Of a stretch of 64,000 bases of DNA, positions 37,640 to 49,994 are shown piece by piece. The notes under the pieces were generated by a model. That model worked only from the letters and a program-made list of their open reading frames with translations, had not been told where the DNA came from and ran no database searches. Position 1 is the first letter of the stretch; every line of letters begins with the position of its first letter. Origin of the DNA: Epiperipatus broadwayi (taxonomy: Eukaryota; Onychophora; Udeonychophora; Euonychophora; Peripatidae); contig JAQFVV010012397.1 in NCBI GenBank assembly GCA_028023455.1, positions 2,347,501 to 2,411,500 of the forward strand, given 5' to 3'. The translations under genes and the position numbers were made by a program.

Positions 37640-38590
37640 ATTATCAAAGCACAGAAGTACTCCCATAATACCAAGATAAATATTCTATTTTCACCTTGAA
37701 TACTTTTGTGGCAATGTAATCTTAAACAATAGACTGATGAAAAAGTCAGTATAGTAGTTATTTCTGCGTTTACTGATCCGCACATAATTACTACGTCCCA
37801 GATTTTTTTATTTGGCTCACCAAATCCTTTTTCACTATTTCCAATAAAATAGAAGCTACCTTCTTATTTGACTTGGAAGCTATGCACCCATATTAAAGTA
37901 ATTTTGATGGATAGGGTCAATACTGTATCTGTTCTTGTGAGAATCTCATTAGTTATAAAGATTTTTTTAATTAAGTGGTTAGCAATATCTAAGTACTTAA
38001 ATCTATCACAACCAAGTATTAAGAGATATACAGAGTATTCTAAGGTGGATCAATTCCCAGCTAACAATCTAGATAGACCCATTAATTGGAATGAAACTTC
38101 TATTGATGTCTTGGGTGCTTAGTACTATTTTCTCAATAGTAGGTTTATGTGGCCCTATGAATTTATTAATACTTGATTTAATGTCAGTCTTTATCTTGAG
38201 ACTGATATCTAAGACATTAAGTTTCAGCAATGTGTGATCTATTGGTCATTATAATTCTTGAAGATAATTGACCTGATCTCTGTTCCTTGTGTCATTAGTA
38301 AGCTTCTTTGCCTTTCTGACAAAGTCTAATTTATGTTTTTATAGATTCTAGTTATATGTCTTTCCAATTTACAAACTGAAAGATTTCAAGTGATTAGTGG
38401 CAACTGCTACTATGTTGCCTAATTAGTCAAACAAAAACAAACTCTACTTGCTGTTTTGTTTTTGTTCATTTACAATTACATATTGAAGGTGGTTTGGATT
38501 TTCAAATTCTTTTATTTTATCTAAAACAATTTTTTAACCCATGTCTTTTCTGATGGCATTCTGGATATGTGAGAACAGTGATGGACAATA
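37640..38590. other. Unassigned intronic segment
   Basis: Minus-strand reading has longer open stretches than neighbouring intron (for example KIKTDIKSSINKFIGPHKPT near 38170), but I cannot match them to a family. They may be more of the LINE at 38590-38880. The plus ORF 37868-38122 lies opposite and has no motif. Confidence 0.3.
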
Positions 38591-38880
38591 GATGCTATTT
38601 GAGACAATAATCTATTTTATTTATCAAAAAATGTTCCACTAAGCCTTAAAAATCATCATATGCAAATGCTTTAGAGGAATCCATAAAGATTATATCATAT
38701 TGTGATTTTCTTCCTCTTGATTTGGCAAGTAATTAAAATAGAAAATGAGGGCATATTATGAGTATGCAGGGCTGAAGTGGTCACTAATCAATAGATGAGT
38801 TCATCTGGATATCAGGAATAATATAAAAGTCGATTTTAATTAACATCTTTTGCTCTGACCAGGCAAAGTAGTAAGCAATT
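38590..38880 (-). pseudogene. LINE reverse-transcriptase palm motif relic
   Basis: Minus-strand translation gives QYDIIFMDSSKAFAYDDF, a stop, then GLVEHFLINKIDY. This is the first catalytic-aspartate motif of non-LTR reverse transcriptases (usual form DFSKAFD-V-H). Here the second acidic position reads AFA and a stop follows, so the copy is dead. Confidence 0.6.
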
Positions 38881-40541
38881 TTGGAAATATTTCAACTATA
38901 GTATTAGCTAAAAAAAACTTCTTATGATTCCAGTATAATAATCGATCACTGGATCATTTACATCAAGCTAGAAAATCTTGCCATTTTGCAATAATACTAA
39001 TAGAATGATTAACACTATACTTCTACTGTGGATATATACATAAATAAAGAATATATGTGCTTAATAATTATATATCTTTCCATTTTAAAGAAAATAAAGC
39101 CCCCCCCCCAATTTTAATTACTTTTCAATTTTTGCATTAAAAAAATGGATGTCAATTTCTTCCACACAATTAACATTAGTTTTTTTTTCTGATTTTCATA
39201 TATATCAAATAATTACACCACATCAATGTTTTAATAATATTTCTGCTGTTTAATTTACACCAATGTTTTATTTACAAAACAAATCAGTTTGCTCATACTT
39301 GTGACTTGTGTAGCTAGCTATCTTGATTGTATGAGAAAAATGATTTCAGCTATAAAGAACAAGAAAACAAAAATATTGACTTTGTTCAACTAAATACAAT
39401 TTTATTCAATACAGTCACAATCAGATATTTGACTGACAGTTATTGAAAAAGAACAAATGTTAACAAACAATACTTACATAATACAAAATTGAATATATAT
39501 ATATCATCTTGAAAACTTAAATTAGTGCAATGTAAGCTGCTCTTCAACTTTCAGAAAATAGATATTCAAAAAGAGTTCTCAAATCTCTTCCAAGGATTTT
39601 GATGCTTTACATTCAATCATTAAAGTGAATACTAATGGGCTGTTTCTCATCTTGACTTGTAATGGTTTCTGGAGTGACAATAGGTCGACTGTTGAATCTT
39701 AGTTCCTATCACACACTTCCTTAATTAATAATATATTGACTAAATTGAGCACATATTCTATAAATATACGAATTAATTTAATTACATAATAATTAAGTTA
39801 GAATATTATATTATTTTCTTTATTTAAGCCATGCTCAGCTCGTCACTACTAATGACTAAATTTAAGTGGCATGATGGACATAGCAATTCTTTTGTGCATT
39901 TCTTTATATAGTTCCTTGCCTCTAAATTTTTCAGTCTTACTTTAAACAGTAATTTATTACCGTTATTGTCATCATAAATATCTACAGCTTCAATAATGGT
40001 AATATTTTAATACTATATTAGAGATTTTTATCATTTAGTTTTATGATGTTTTTTTTTTTTTTACTGTTAAAAATGAAAGAATAGAAAATATCTAATATCA
40101 GATAATATACTAAACCCAAAATGTATATACGTACAACTGAAATGTATTCACAATCTAATTCTTTTGGATATTGTAATCTGGCTATCCTTTCTAGAATCAA
40201 TGATTTTTCCAGATTAAAAATAATTCAAGAATTTACTTTTAATCTGTCATTATAAATCTCCCATATCTTTAAAATAATTTGTGTACTTATGAAAACATCA
40301 GCAAATATTAAAAATAATACTGTACATATATAATTTTATAAAAATACTTAGATTAATGGCAATCTATGAAGGAAGCATAACATTCTGCTCTCTAATTCTG
40401 AAGCAATGGTTACTATCATTATAATATAAAATAAAAGGTAAAATCTCTTAGTATATGTTTAATCTAAAATCTAACTTCTTGAGGTATTCTAGAAATCAAA
40501 ACATCCATTCTCCAAACTAATATATATAACTAAGTCAATAT

Positions 40542-43296
40542 TGTACCGGTATAAATCCACCACGCTTACTCATACACAGTACCCGAGTTCAAACCCAGCC
40601 CACGTTTAAGAATAAATTCCAAAACGCCAACTGAATTCCAACCCAAACCCCGGTATGACTAACCGATGATGACTTTATAACAGCACGGGGTTATCCCTTT
40701 TCTAGCTCATCTTAGAACATGGACTAAATTCTTACAGTTAATGATATATAGGTTTGTTAGACTATAGATATTGGAACGGTCATTCATGTAACGTATATAT
40801 TTAAGTTGCCAATACAGACAGAAAATGGCTACATAGACTTAGAGAGTAATAAAGTGGAGGACACCAAAATTTAATTAAGTAAATTGTTTAATAAGCCAAA
40901 TATAAAGCATATAAATATAGTGTTAAATAAGACAAATAGAAAGCACATGAATATAATGTTATATAATAGAAATATACAGCATATAAATATAGTGTTATAC
41001 AGTACGGTAAGACTTCATAAATCCTCTTGTATTTGGCTACTAGTCTTTAGTGAACGTTTTATTTAATGAACAAACTCATGCCAATAGCTGTGTGATCGAA
41101 GGATTGACGGGTGGTTAAAAGAATCAGAGTATTAGAGCATTGGAAAAAATATTTATCTAAAGATTTTTGTTTACTTATTTTATTTGAATAGGCTCGAGCC
41201 GGAACGTAGACGAACAGTGGAGGTGGTTTTATATAAATACGACATAAGAGATAGATGTACTGGTGGTTTTATATAAATACGACATGGAAGATAGATGAAC
41301 TGGTGGTTTTATATAAATACGACATGGAAGATAGATGAACTGGTGGTTTTATATAAATACGACATGGAAGATAGATGAACTGGTGGTTTTATATAAATAC
41401 GACATGGAAGATAGATGAACTGGTGGTTTTATATAAATACGACATGGAAGATAGATGAACTGGTGGTTTTATATAAATACGACATGGAAGATAGATGAAC
41501 TGGTGGTTGCCTGGATTCAAAAGCCCTACAGTAATCACTTGCGGTGCATTAACGGAATACCGGGCGGCTTGTACTTTGACAAGGCTTAATGCCCCCAAGT
41601 AGCTCCGGGACACGACAACCAGCCGGGATCATTTCGAACCCCGGTGATCCAAGAGATTACCGGGAAAGAAAAACTGCTTTCATTCCCCAATGGTAGAATG
41701 GCGAGACGCTAACTTCAGCGAAGGGAAGGCATTGCCACAGACGTGAAGGACGAATACTTGAAGCGGATTTTTAAAAGAAATTATATAAAACCTGGAATCT
41801 ATTAGTCTGTTTCTACGCCACAGGCTGAGATCCTTATCCCAATAAAAACATAGCGAAATTAAACTGACGGTGAGAACAATAATTAGTTAAATTTACTCTG
41901 AAACTCTAACCCCTCGGGTTGACAGGCGGTAGCGATAGTATCAAATTATTCAGTGAATTATTTCTCATATTATACATAACATTAATGAACACTTTGAAAC
42001 TATTATACATATATTTTACGATCGAACCTTAGATTGCAATTATAGGACAAATTAACATAGACTAATAAAGTGACTTAACATTTATCAACTCGGAATGTGA
42101 AAGAATATTTAATTCAGAAAATGAAATTACTTTTAAAATAACTTGATCGTTATAGGACACTAGTTTACTCAGAGTTGGAAATATTACTATTGGCAATGTT
42201 TGTTTATGAAATAAGCAACATAAGAAAATATAAATGCATTCAGTTGAAATATTATTACTATTAATTACAATTTTATAAATGATTTCTAAAGACTAGAGCA
42301 CAGGGAAAAAAAAAGAAAAGAAAATTTACTGACAGGTTAAATAATAGCATTATAAATGATATCAAAACTTACATATGATTTACTTGATTGATAATATTAA
42401 GCACGTAAGAAAGTTAAAGTTCGTGTAACAAAGTTCTCTTCTTTCTTCATCCAGCTTGGCTTGTGATGAACGTAGGCGCGCATTTTTGAAAGTTATTTGT
42501 AAGGCATAGCTAATTTAGAGGTTGGAAGTTGGAAATTGTGAGTTACGTGAAACATGATCAAACAGCGGCACGAGGATCCATATTGGCGGGCAAGGACCAG
42601 CTCCTGGCACTTAGCCCATCAACATTGCGATTCACTGGTAAACTTCTTAATAAAAATGTTTGAATTATGCTCAACTGCTGTGTTGTCTCGAGACTACCTC
42701 TCTCAAACACGACCAAAGTTAGAATGTAAGTTTTTCTCTAAAGTAGCCACTGCTGACCTTTCCGACTTGTTTTTGTTTTTGGCTCCGCCTACTTTCTCTA
42801 GCCTCTAGCGATGCAGCTTGACCAACAATCAATTATCTGTTTTTAGCAATCTTTTAATTTAATATGCCATTTTTAAATCGATACATTAATTACATATAAA
42901 AATTCCTTACTAATTTTGAATACAACTTAATTGCTCTGAACATTTGTGCAATTAGATTTTAATTAAAAACACTGATCAAAGGAATGTGATTTTTGATCAG
43001 TATTTTTAGACGACTTTATACAATTTTAAAACTAAAATTTAAAACAAATACGCCCGCACTGAAACTTTAAATTAAATGATATAAATTCACAAACCACGCA
43101 CACACGAATATTATTTCATGGTTTGTGACATTTATATACGGAAACTTTACATATTTATTTATAAACTATAGAATATATAACTAATTTATATTATAACTTA
43201 AAATAGACAAAATCTCACTGCGGGCGAACAGTAGTTTGAATTACCGTACATAAAAACACCTGAAACGAAGATCGGTTCTCCGATCTGTCTGTTTCA
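40542..43296 (-). repeat. LTR of the 7.9-kb element (left copy; 3' LTR in ORF sense)
   Basis: 2755 bp, with the 40-bp tandem array at 41221-41500 and a G/C-richer zone at 41510-41760. In the sense of the internal ORF this is the 3' LTR. Just before it the minus strand reads GTGACAAGAAA, a weak polypurine tract. Short frames inside (40884-41066 and 42554-42808 plus, 41389-41613 minus) recur exactly in the other LTR and have no domain. Confidence 0.88.
41221..41500. repeat. 40-bp tandem array, seven units (left LTR)
   Basis: Unit TGGTGGTTTTATATAAATAC then GACATGGAAGATAGATGAAC. Seven consecutive units, the first variant (AGGTGG, ATAAGAG, TGTAC), followed by a partial unit that runs into unique DNA at 41508. 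Later units are identical to one another, which points to recent expansion or homogenisation. Confidence 0.97.
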
Positions 43297-45721
43297 TTTC
43301 TTGTCACTTTATAAAAAAAAACAACAAAAAAAAATGATTATACATAATTTCTGATTAACAGTTTTTCTTTCTCTTTTTTCACATAATTGATTGACCTTGG
43401 AGAACAGTCTGGGTGAGGGTTTGAACTTAATATTTACAAAGGTGGGTATATTACCGTAATTCCTTTTCTCATCATCATGTGCATGTCATAGTGGTCATTT
43501 CCCGGGTTATCATTTTGTATATCTCTACCTTCTTCCTGGGTCGGGAGGTATATAAGGGTTATAGGTATGTCTTTTTAGATTTCTTACTAAAATAGCAAAA
43601 GCGGTCACAATATTGTGCTTTGGTATATTATTATATTGTTCATTATTAAAAGTATCTTGCTTTAAAAGAATTTCTCTAACTTTCTGTGATCTAATGGCAT
43701 CCATTATAACATTTTCACTTTGGAAGTTGAGAAGTTTTTCTCCATTTTTTATGAAACTATTTTTTTTAACATATGTCCATGCTTTAAAACAAAGTTTATT
43801 ATTTCTGTTTAATGAGTTCAGCTCCTCATCAATTTTGTTCTGATCATATTTCATAAACAAATAATTATAGGTTTTATTAAAATGGGCAGCGTTGTACGCA
43901 ACTAAAGATCTGTCCACTTTCTTCATTCTCATATCAGGAGGCCATTCAGCATCATTTCTAAACTTTAACTTTGATGTCTTCATTAATCCACTTTTCCACA
44001 GAACATCTTTATAATTATTATGAAAATATAACTTCTCATTAATTATGATTTCAGAAGATTCATCCATAACAGTATGTATTGTTCTATTGATATTTTTCAT
44101 CATCGATACAGCCACTCCATTAGAGGGTGGTAAACTGATATAATCGCTTTGAAATGGGCTGGCTTGCAGTAAATTTGAAACCACCATTTCCTCAGTACTT
44201 TCTTCATTCTTAGCTAAATCTGCTAGAGTAAAACTTCGACTCTGAGTAATATCTGTCAAATCTAATTCTTTACATTTTTGTTGAGTAGAGTTGGCATTTG
44301 TATTCACTAATCTACTCTCATGAGGTTCCAACCTTATTTTAGTTGGTTGAGGTTCTGTGTCCTCTGCTCCACTCCTCGCACTAATAATTTCTTTACCTTC
44401 CCTAACTGTTTTAACGTCCGACCCCATATACCATTCTTCAATCTGTACCATACGCGCCAACATGGCCATCATGATCTTTCTGTCCTCTCTCCCCTCTCTG
44501 AGGATCGCGTTAAACTTCGCATCGCGATCGTGCTCCCTCTGTTTGTTTCCTTCTATTTCTGCCATTTCTGCTTCGTTTTTCCTTAGAAATGTTTTTAGCA
44601 TAAGACTTTGATTCGTACAACGCTTTGATTTGTATATTTCATAAAAGGTTACTGATCCCTGCTCCTTGTGCCAAATCCTCCTCCGCTGCTGATACTGTTT
44701 GTGTGGCTTACTTCCTTTCTCTCTTTCTTCCTTCGCCTACGTTCAGTCTGGTTTTTGTTATCTACGCTTTTTTTTCTTTATTTAGGAATATAATATGACA
44801 TGTCTAAAATCATTACTAAAAATATACAGGGAAAAAAAACTTTCTTTCACCCAGTTCGCACTGTTCTCCTCAGTCCTATAATACATACATATTCATAATG
44901 GGTACATAACATAGTATTTTTTTTTATTTCTGTCAGTAATTCTCTCTTTTTATATATGCCACCCTACTCTCTTTTAAAACAACACTCGCCACTGCTGCAT
45001 GGACAAACATGTTTGCTGACAAATTTATTTGATAGGCGCCAGCCAGCAACATGTGACCAATAGATAATTTAATCTACTGATCCCCAAATATATACTTTTG
45101 TATGACCTAATAATTTTTGATTTAAGATTTATATAGGCAAAAAAAATTTAATACTGACTCCGGTAAGGTTTTTTTTTTTTTTTTATATTACAACATATAT
45201 ATGCACACACGTTTTTATTTTTAAAACTCAAGAATGATCCTACTTCTTTGTTCTTTTTTCACAAAAAATATTTTTCACAACAACGAAAATATATATATAT
45301 GCGTACACATTTTTACTTTTCAGAACTGGACTTAATTCTACTTCTTTATTTTTTCATATGATTTAAACGACAAGAATGAACTCGCAAAAATATTATGGAA
45401 TACTCATTTATTTTAATTAATTACACGCACGAATTGCTTCTGCTCTCTTTTCAAAAAAAAAATCTTCACTCTGACTCTTAACAATATTTGGGAGTACTAT
45501 ACTGAACCTTTGTGTGAGGGAAAAAAAATTTATATTACTTGTTTTACTACTATAATTTTCACTTGCGCATTTTAATACGCCAAATACGTATCGATATTAT
45601 GACAAACGACACACAAAAAATTGAATATTTTTATCATTTAACTGTTTCCTTCCGTTCACTCTGCAGGGTGTGGGAGATTTCTTCATCGAGCACCACGGAG
45701 GGCGTCCAAAAATATAATAAC
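43297..45721. other. Interior of the large-LTR element outside the ORF
   Basis: Besides the ORF this holds an AT-rich spacer next to the left LTR. Between 44760 and 45720 there are T-rich, non-coding tracts with two diverged tandem copies of about 105 bp (near 45180-45290 and 45285-45390; shared words CAACATATATATGCACACAC / ATATATGCGTACAC and CTACTTCTTT). Plus-strand ORFs over 43613-44611 are shadows of the real frame. Confidence 0.6.
43525..44601 (-). CDS. Orphan 358-residue ORF of the large-LTR element
   Basis: Intact ATG-to-stop frame and the only sizeable ORF in the element. Residues 1-60 are highly charged and helical (MLKTFLRKNEAEMAEIEG...REGREDRKIMMAML), a likely coiled coil. Residues 60-180 are polar and of low order. 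The C-terminal half is basic and aromatic (for example DAEWPPDMRMKKVDRSLVAY, KLCFKAWTYVKKNSF) and ends IPPDPGRR. No zinc knuckle, protease DTG, YXDD or integrase HHCC motif. Upstream of the ATG the frame stays open for about 40 further codons back to a TAG near 44750, so a spliced or upstream start is possible. A gag-like structural role is the simplest guess; I do not recognise the family. Confidence 0.75.
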   Translation of the reverse strand: MLKTFLRKNEAEMAEIEGNKQREHDRDAKFNAILREGREDRKIMMAMLARMVQIEEWYMGSDVKTVREGKEIISARSGAEDTEPQPTKIRLEPHESRLVNTNANSTQQKCKELDLTDITQSRSFTLADLAKNEESTEEMVVSNLLQASPFQSDYISLPPSNGVAVSMMKNINRTIHTVMDESSEIIINEKLYFHNNYKDVLWKSGLMKTSKLKFRNDAEWPPDMRMKKVDRSLVAYNAAHFNKTYNYLFMKYDQNKIDEELNSLNRNNKLCFKAWTYVKKNSFIKNGEKLLNFQSENVIMDAIRSQKVREILLKQDTFNNEQYNNIPKHNIVTAFAILVRNLKRHTYNPYIPPDPGRR

Positions 45722-48476
45722 TGTACCGGTATAAATCCACCACGCTTACTCATACACAGTACCCGAGTTCAAACCCAGCCCACGTTTAAGAATAAATTCC
45801 AAAACGCCAACTGAATTCCAACCCAAACCCCGGTATGACTAACCGATGATGACTTTATAACAGCACGGGGTTATCCCTTTTCTAGCTCAGCTTAGAACAT
45901 GGACTAAATTCTTACAGTTAATGATATATAGGTTTGTTAGACTATAGATATTGGAACGGTCATTCATGTAACGTATATATTTAAGTTGCCAATACAGACA
46001 GAAAATGGCTACATAGACTTAGAGAGTAATAAAGTGGAGGACACAAAAATTTAATTAAGTAAATTGTTTAATAAGCCAAATATAAAGCATATAAATATAG
46101 TGTTAAATAAGACAAATAGAAAGCACATGAATATAATGTTATATAATAGAAATATACAGCATATAAATATAGTGTTATACAGTACGGTAAGACTTCATAA
46201 ATCCTCTTGTATTTGGCTACTAGTCTTTAGTGAACGTTTTATTTAATGAACAAACTCATGCCAATAGCTGTGTGATCGAAGGATTGACGGGTGGTTAAAA
46301 GAATCAGAGTATTAGAGCATTGGAAAAAATATTTATCTAAAGATTTTTGTTTACTTATTTTATTTGAATAGGCTCGAGCCGGAACGTAGACGAACAGTGG
46401 AGGTGGTTTTATATAAATACGACATAAGAGATAGATGTACTGGTGGTTTTATATAAATACGACATGGAAGATAGATGAACTGGTGGTTTTATATAATTAC
46501 GACATGGAAGATAGATGAACTGGTGGTTTTATATAAATACGACATGGAAGATAGATGAACTGGTGGTTTTATATAAATACGACATGGAAGATAGATGAAC
46601 TGGTGGTTTTATATAAATACGACATGGAAGATCGATGAACTGGTGGTTTTATATAAATACGACGTGGAAGATAGATGAACTGGTGGTTGCCTGGATTCAA
46701 AAGCCCTACAGTAATCACTTGCGGTGCATTAACGGAATACCGGGCGGCTTGTACTTTGACAAGGCTTAATGCCCCCAAGTAGCTCCGGGACACGACAACC
46801 AGCCGGGATCATTTCGAACCCCGGTGATCCAAGAGATTACCGGGAAAGAAAAACTGCTTTCATTCCCCAATGGTAGAATGGCGAGACGCTAACTTCAGCG
46901 AAGGGAAGGCATTGCCACAGACGTGAAGGACGAATACTTGAAGCGGATTTTTAAAAGAAATTATATAAAACCTGGAATCTATTAGTCTGTTTCTACGCCA
47001 CAGGCTGAGATCCTTATCCCAATAAAAACATAACGAAATTAAACTGACGGTGAGAACAATAATTAGTTAAATTTACTCTGAAACTCTAACCCCTCGGGTT
47101 GACAGGCGGTAGCGATAGTATCAAATTATTCAGTGAATTATTCCTCATATTATACATAACATTAATGAACACTTTGAAACTATTATACATATATTTTACG
47201 ATCGAACCTTAGATTGCAATTATAGGACAAATTAACATAGACTAATAAAGTGACTTAACATTTATCAACTCGGAATGTGAAAGAATATTTAATTCAGAAA
47301 ATGAAATTACTTTTAAAATAACTTGATCGTTATAGGACACTAGTTTACTCAGAGTTGGAAATATTACTATTGGCAATGTTTGTTTATGAAATAAGCAACA
47401 TAAGAAAATATAAATGCATTCAGTTGAAATATTATTACTATTAATTACAATTTTATAAATGATTTCTAAAGACTAGAGCAGAGGGAAAAAAAAAGAAAAG
47501 AAAATTTACTGACAGGTTAAATAATAGCATTATAAATGATATCAAAACTTACATATGATTTACTTGATTGATAATATTAAGCACGTAAGAAAGTTAAAGT
47601 TCGTGTAACAAAGTTCTCTTCTTTCTTCATCCAGCTTGGCTTGTGATGAACGTAGGCACGCATTTTTGAAAGTTATTTGTAAGGCATAGCTAATTTAGAG
47701 GTTGGAAGTTGGAAATTGTGAGTTACGTGAAACATGATCAAACAGCGGCACGAGGATCCATATTGGCGGGCAAGGACCAGCTCCTGGCACTTAGCCCATC
47801 AACATTGCGATTCACTGGTAAACTTCTTAATAAAAATGTTTGAATTATGCTCAACTGCTGTGTTGTCTCGAGACTACCTCTCTCAAACACGACCAAAGTT
47901 AGAATGTAAGTTTTTCTCTAAAGTAGCCACTGCTGACCTTTCCGACTTGTTTTTGTTTTTGGCTCCGCCTACTTTCTCTAGCCTCTAGCGATGCAGCTTG
48001 ACCAACAATCAATTATCTGTTTTTAGCAATCTTTTAATTTAATATGCCATTTTTAAATCGATACATTAATTACATATAAAAATTCCTTACTAATTTTGAA
48101 TACAACTTAATTGCTCTGAACATTTGTGCAATTAGATTTTAATTAAAAACACTGATCAAAGGAATGTGATTTTTGATCAGTATTTTTAGACGACTTTATA
48201 CAATTTTAAAACTAAAATTTAAAACAAATACGCCCGCACTGAAACTTTAAATTAAATGATATAAATTCACAAACCACGCACACACGAATATTATTTCATG
48301 GTTTGTGACATTTATATACGGAAACTTTACATATTTATTTATAAACTATAGAATATATAACTAATTTATATTGTAACTTAAAATAGACAAAATCTCACTG
48401 CGGGCGAACAGTAGTTTGAATTACCGTACATAAAAACACCTGAAACGAAGATCGGTTCTCCGATCTGTCTGTTTCA
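45722..48476 (-). repeat. LTR of the 7.9-kb element (right copy; 5' LTR in ORF sense)
   Basis: 2755 bp, collinear with the left copy. It has the same number of 40-bp units (46401-46680), with private changes in three of them. In the minus sense the sequence right after it is a short AT stretch, then TGGACGCCCTCCGTGG at about 45690-45710. The TGG is where a tRNA primer site would begin, but I know no tRNA 3' end that pairs with it. Confidence 0.88.
46401..46680. repeat. 40-bp tandem array, seven units (right LTR)
   Basis: Same unit, same copy number and same variant first unit as the left LTR. Single-base changes in the third, sixth and seventh units are private to this copy and so arose after insertion. 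Confidence 0.97.
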
Positions 48477-49412
48477 ATATATATTATTTAAAATATCAAT
48501 AGTGCTAAAGTAAATAATGAATAACGTTTTTCACATGATTATAATATATTATGCTTAAATGAATTATGTAATATTAAATATTTTATTTAAGACAGGGAAA
48601 ATTATTAATAAGCTATTTAAAGTTCACTCTATAGAGAAATATTAATATAAATAAATTTTAATATATATTGTACATAGAAACTTTCTATATATTATTTTTA
48701 TATACAGTAATCAAAAAAACAAACTATAAAAATTTACTGATCAACTTAACCCATCCTGTTTTTTTGTTTTTTTTTTAATTTAACCAAAATCTATTTTTAA
48801 AAATCAATGTAAACTGTTGTAAATTGATTTAAAGAAAAATACTATCCTTTCTTCCATTTTAATTATCTTCATTTTGCTACATGTTTTTTAATATGTTAAT
48901 TCACATGTGCCATATGGCTTTGTATGTATTTAGTTAAGATACAATTTTTACATTAACTTCAATTTTCATGATGTTGTAGATAAAATATTAAATGATCCAT
49001 AAAGATAACTAACATAGCTTAATAAAAAGCAATAAAGCTGAAAAAATAAAATCATTATCATAAAATAAAAATTAAAAAAATAAAGAATTTAATTAATATA
49101 ATATATTTTGATATACAAGTTTTAAAATAAGCAATGTAATAATGACTTCATCTAATTTTTCATAAAATTACAATCAAAATAACATAAAAACACATCTATT
49201 ATATTTCATGCCACTGCTTCAAAAAAATGAAAATATTTTGATATTTCATTTTTAATTTGGAATGCATTTATGGGAATATACATTAGGGAGGGAAAGGGAT
49301 CTTTCTTTTATAACAAAGTAAATATTAGTATGCAATAATTTGTTTTCAGATGATATTATGTAATAACATTTACAAATTGTATTTTTAAAATGCCAATTTA
49401 TAAATTAATATG

Positions 49413-49519
49413 TGATTGAATACAAGTATAATTTATATACCCGTTTTTGATGTAATTCTATAAATCCCTTATGTAATTACATCGAAAATGGGTATATAAA
49501 TTGTACTTGCATTCAATCA
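49413..49519. repeat. 107-bp perfect-type hairpin
   Basis: TGATTGAATACAAGTATAAT through CGTTTTTGATGTAATT is followed, after a loop of about 15 bp containing AAATCCCTTA, by its reverse complement to ATTCAATCA. The outer sequence matches the unpaired left end of the foldback at 25636, so this may be the outermost arms of family 1 with the centre deleted. It directly abuts the half foldback that follows. Confidence 0.85.
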
Positions 49520-49945
49520 AATATTACAGATTTAGCCTATATCCTGCCCATTCCATTTCTGTATTTAAATAAGGTCCTATACATGAGAAGTCAGAATGAC
49601 TTAAAGTCAACATGGGCATGACAATAATATGGGCATCAACAGGGGATTTGGGCATTCCATCATCAAATTTTCAATGATATAGATGGCTGAAGAGTTGGAG
49701 GGTGGAGTAGATTGAAGTCTGTCAATTAAAGTTTAAAGATTTGCTATCTTAATGTAAACTGAGCACTGATTATATATGTGTGGGAGATGATGATTTGGGA
49801 TCAACTGATAATTGCTGGTTCAGCACAAAATACATATAGTGAAGATCATTTATCTTTTTCACATGTGTGTGGTCATGTGTATTGGTTGTATGAGATAGAG
49901 CATATAGCTGAAGGCAGCCTGAAAGTCTGTTCAGATCCCTTATAT
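49520..49945. mobile_element. Half copy of family 1 foldback
   Basis: Shares with 8588-9243 and 25636-25956 the words GATTGAAG-CTGTC-ATTAAAGT, ATCAACTGATAATTGCTGGT, CACATGTGTGTGGTCATGTG and TTGGTTGTATGAGATAGA, ending GATCCCTTATATAA. Only one arm is present, so it cannot fold on itself. The 62-codon ORF at 49778 is a chance frame. Confidence 0.75.
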
Positions 49946-49994
49946 AATTTGTACATTAGTAACTAACTGTATTTGATAAATTATTCACACACTT

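Larger units (their letters stand above)
40542..48476 (-). mobile_element. Young LTR element with giant LTRs and one orphan ORF
   Basis: Two direct repeats of 2755 bp (40542-43296 and 45722-48476) begin TGTACCGGTA and end CTGTTTCA, giving TG...CA ends on either strand. The element is flanked by ATAT on both sides (40538-40541 and 48477-48480). By eye the repeats differ at about ten positions, near 0.4%, so insertion is recent. The 2425-bp interior has no protease, reverse transcriptase, integrase or zinc knuckle, only the minus-strand ORF at 43525-44601. The layout is that of a non-autonomous large-LTR element that must borrow pol. Confidence 0.85.

Noticed and set aside
40884-42808. Small ORFs repeated in both LTRs (60, 74 and 84 codons)
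   Set aside because: Their identity between LTRs follows from the LTR duplication. They overlap the tandem array or carry no recognisable features.
43613-44611. Three plus-strand ORFs of 76-88 codons
   Set aside because: They lie opposite the 358-codon minus ORF and show F/S/L-rich shadow composition with no motifs.
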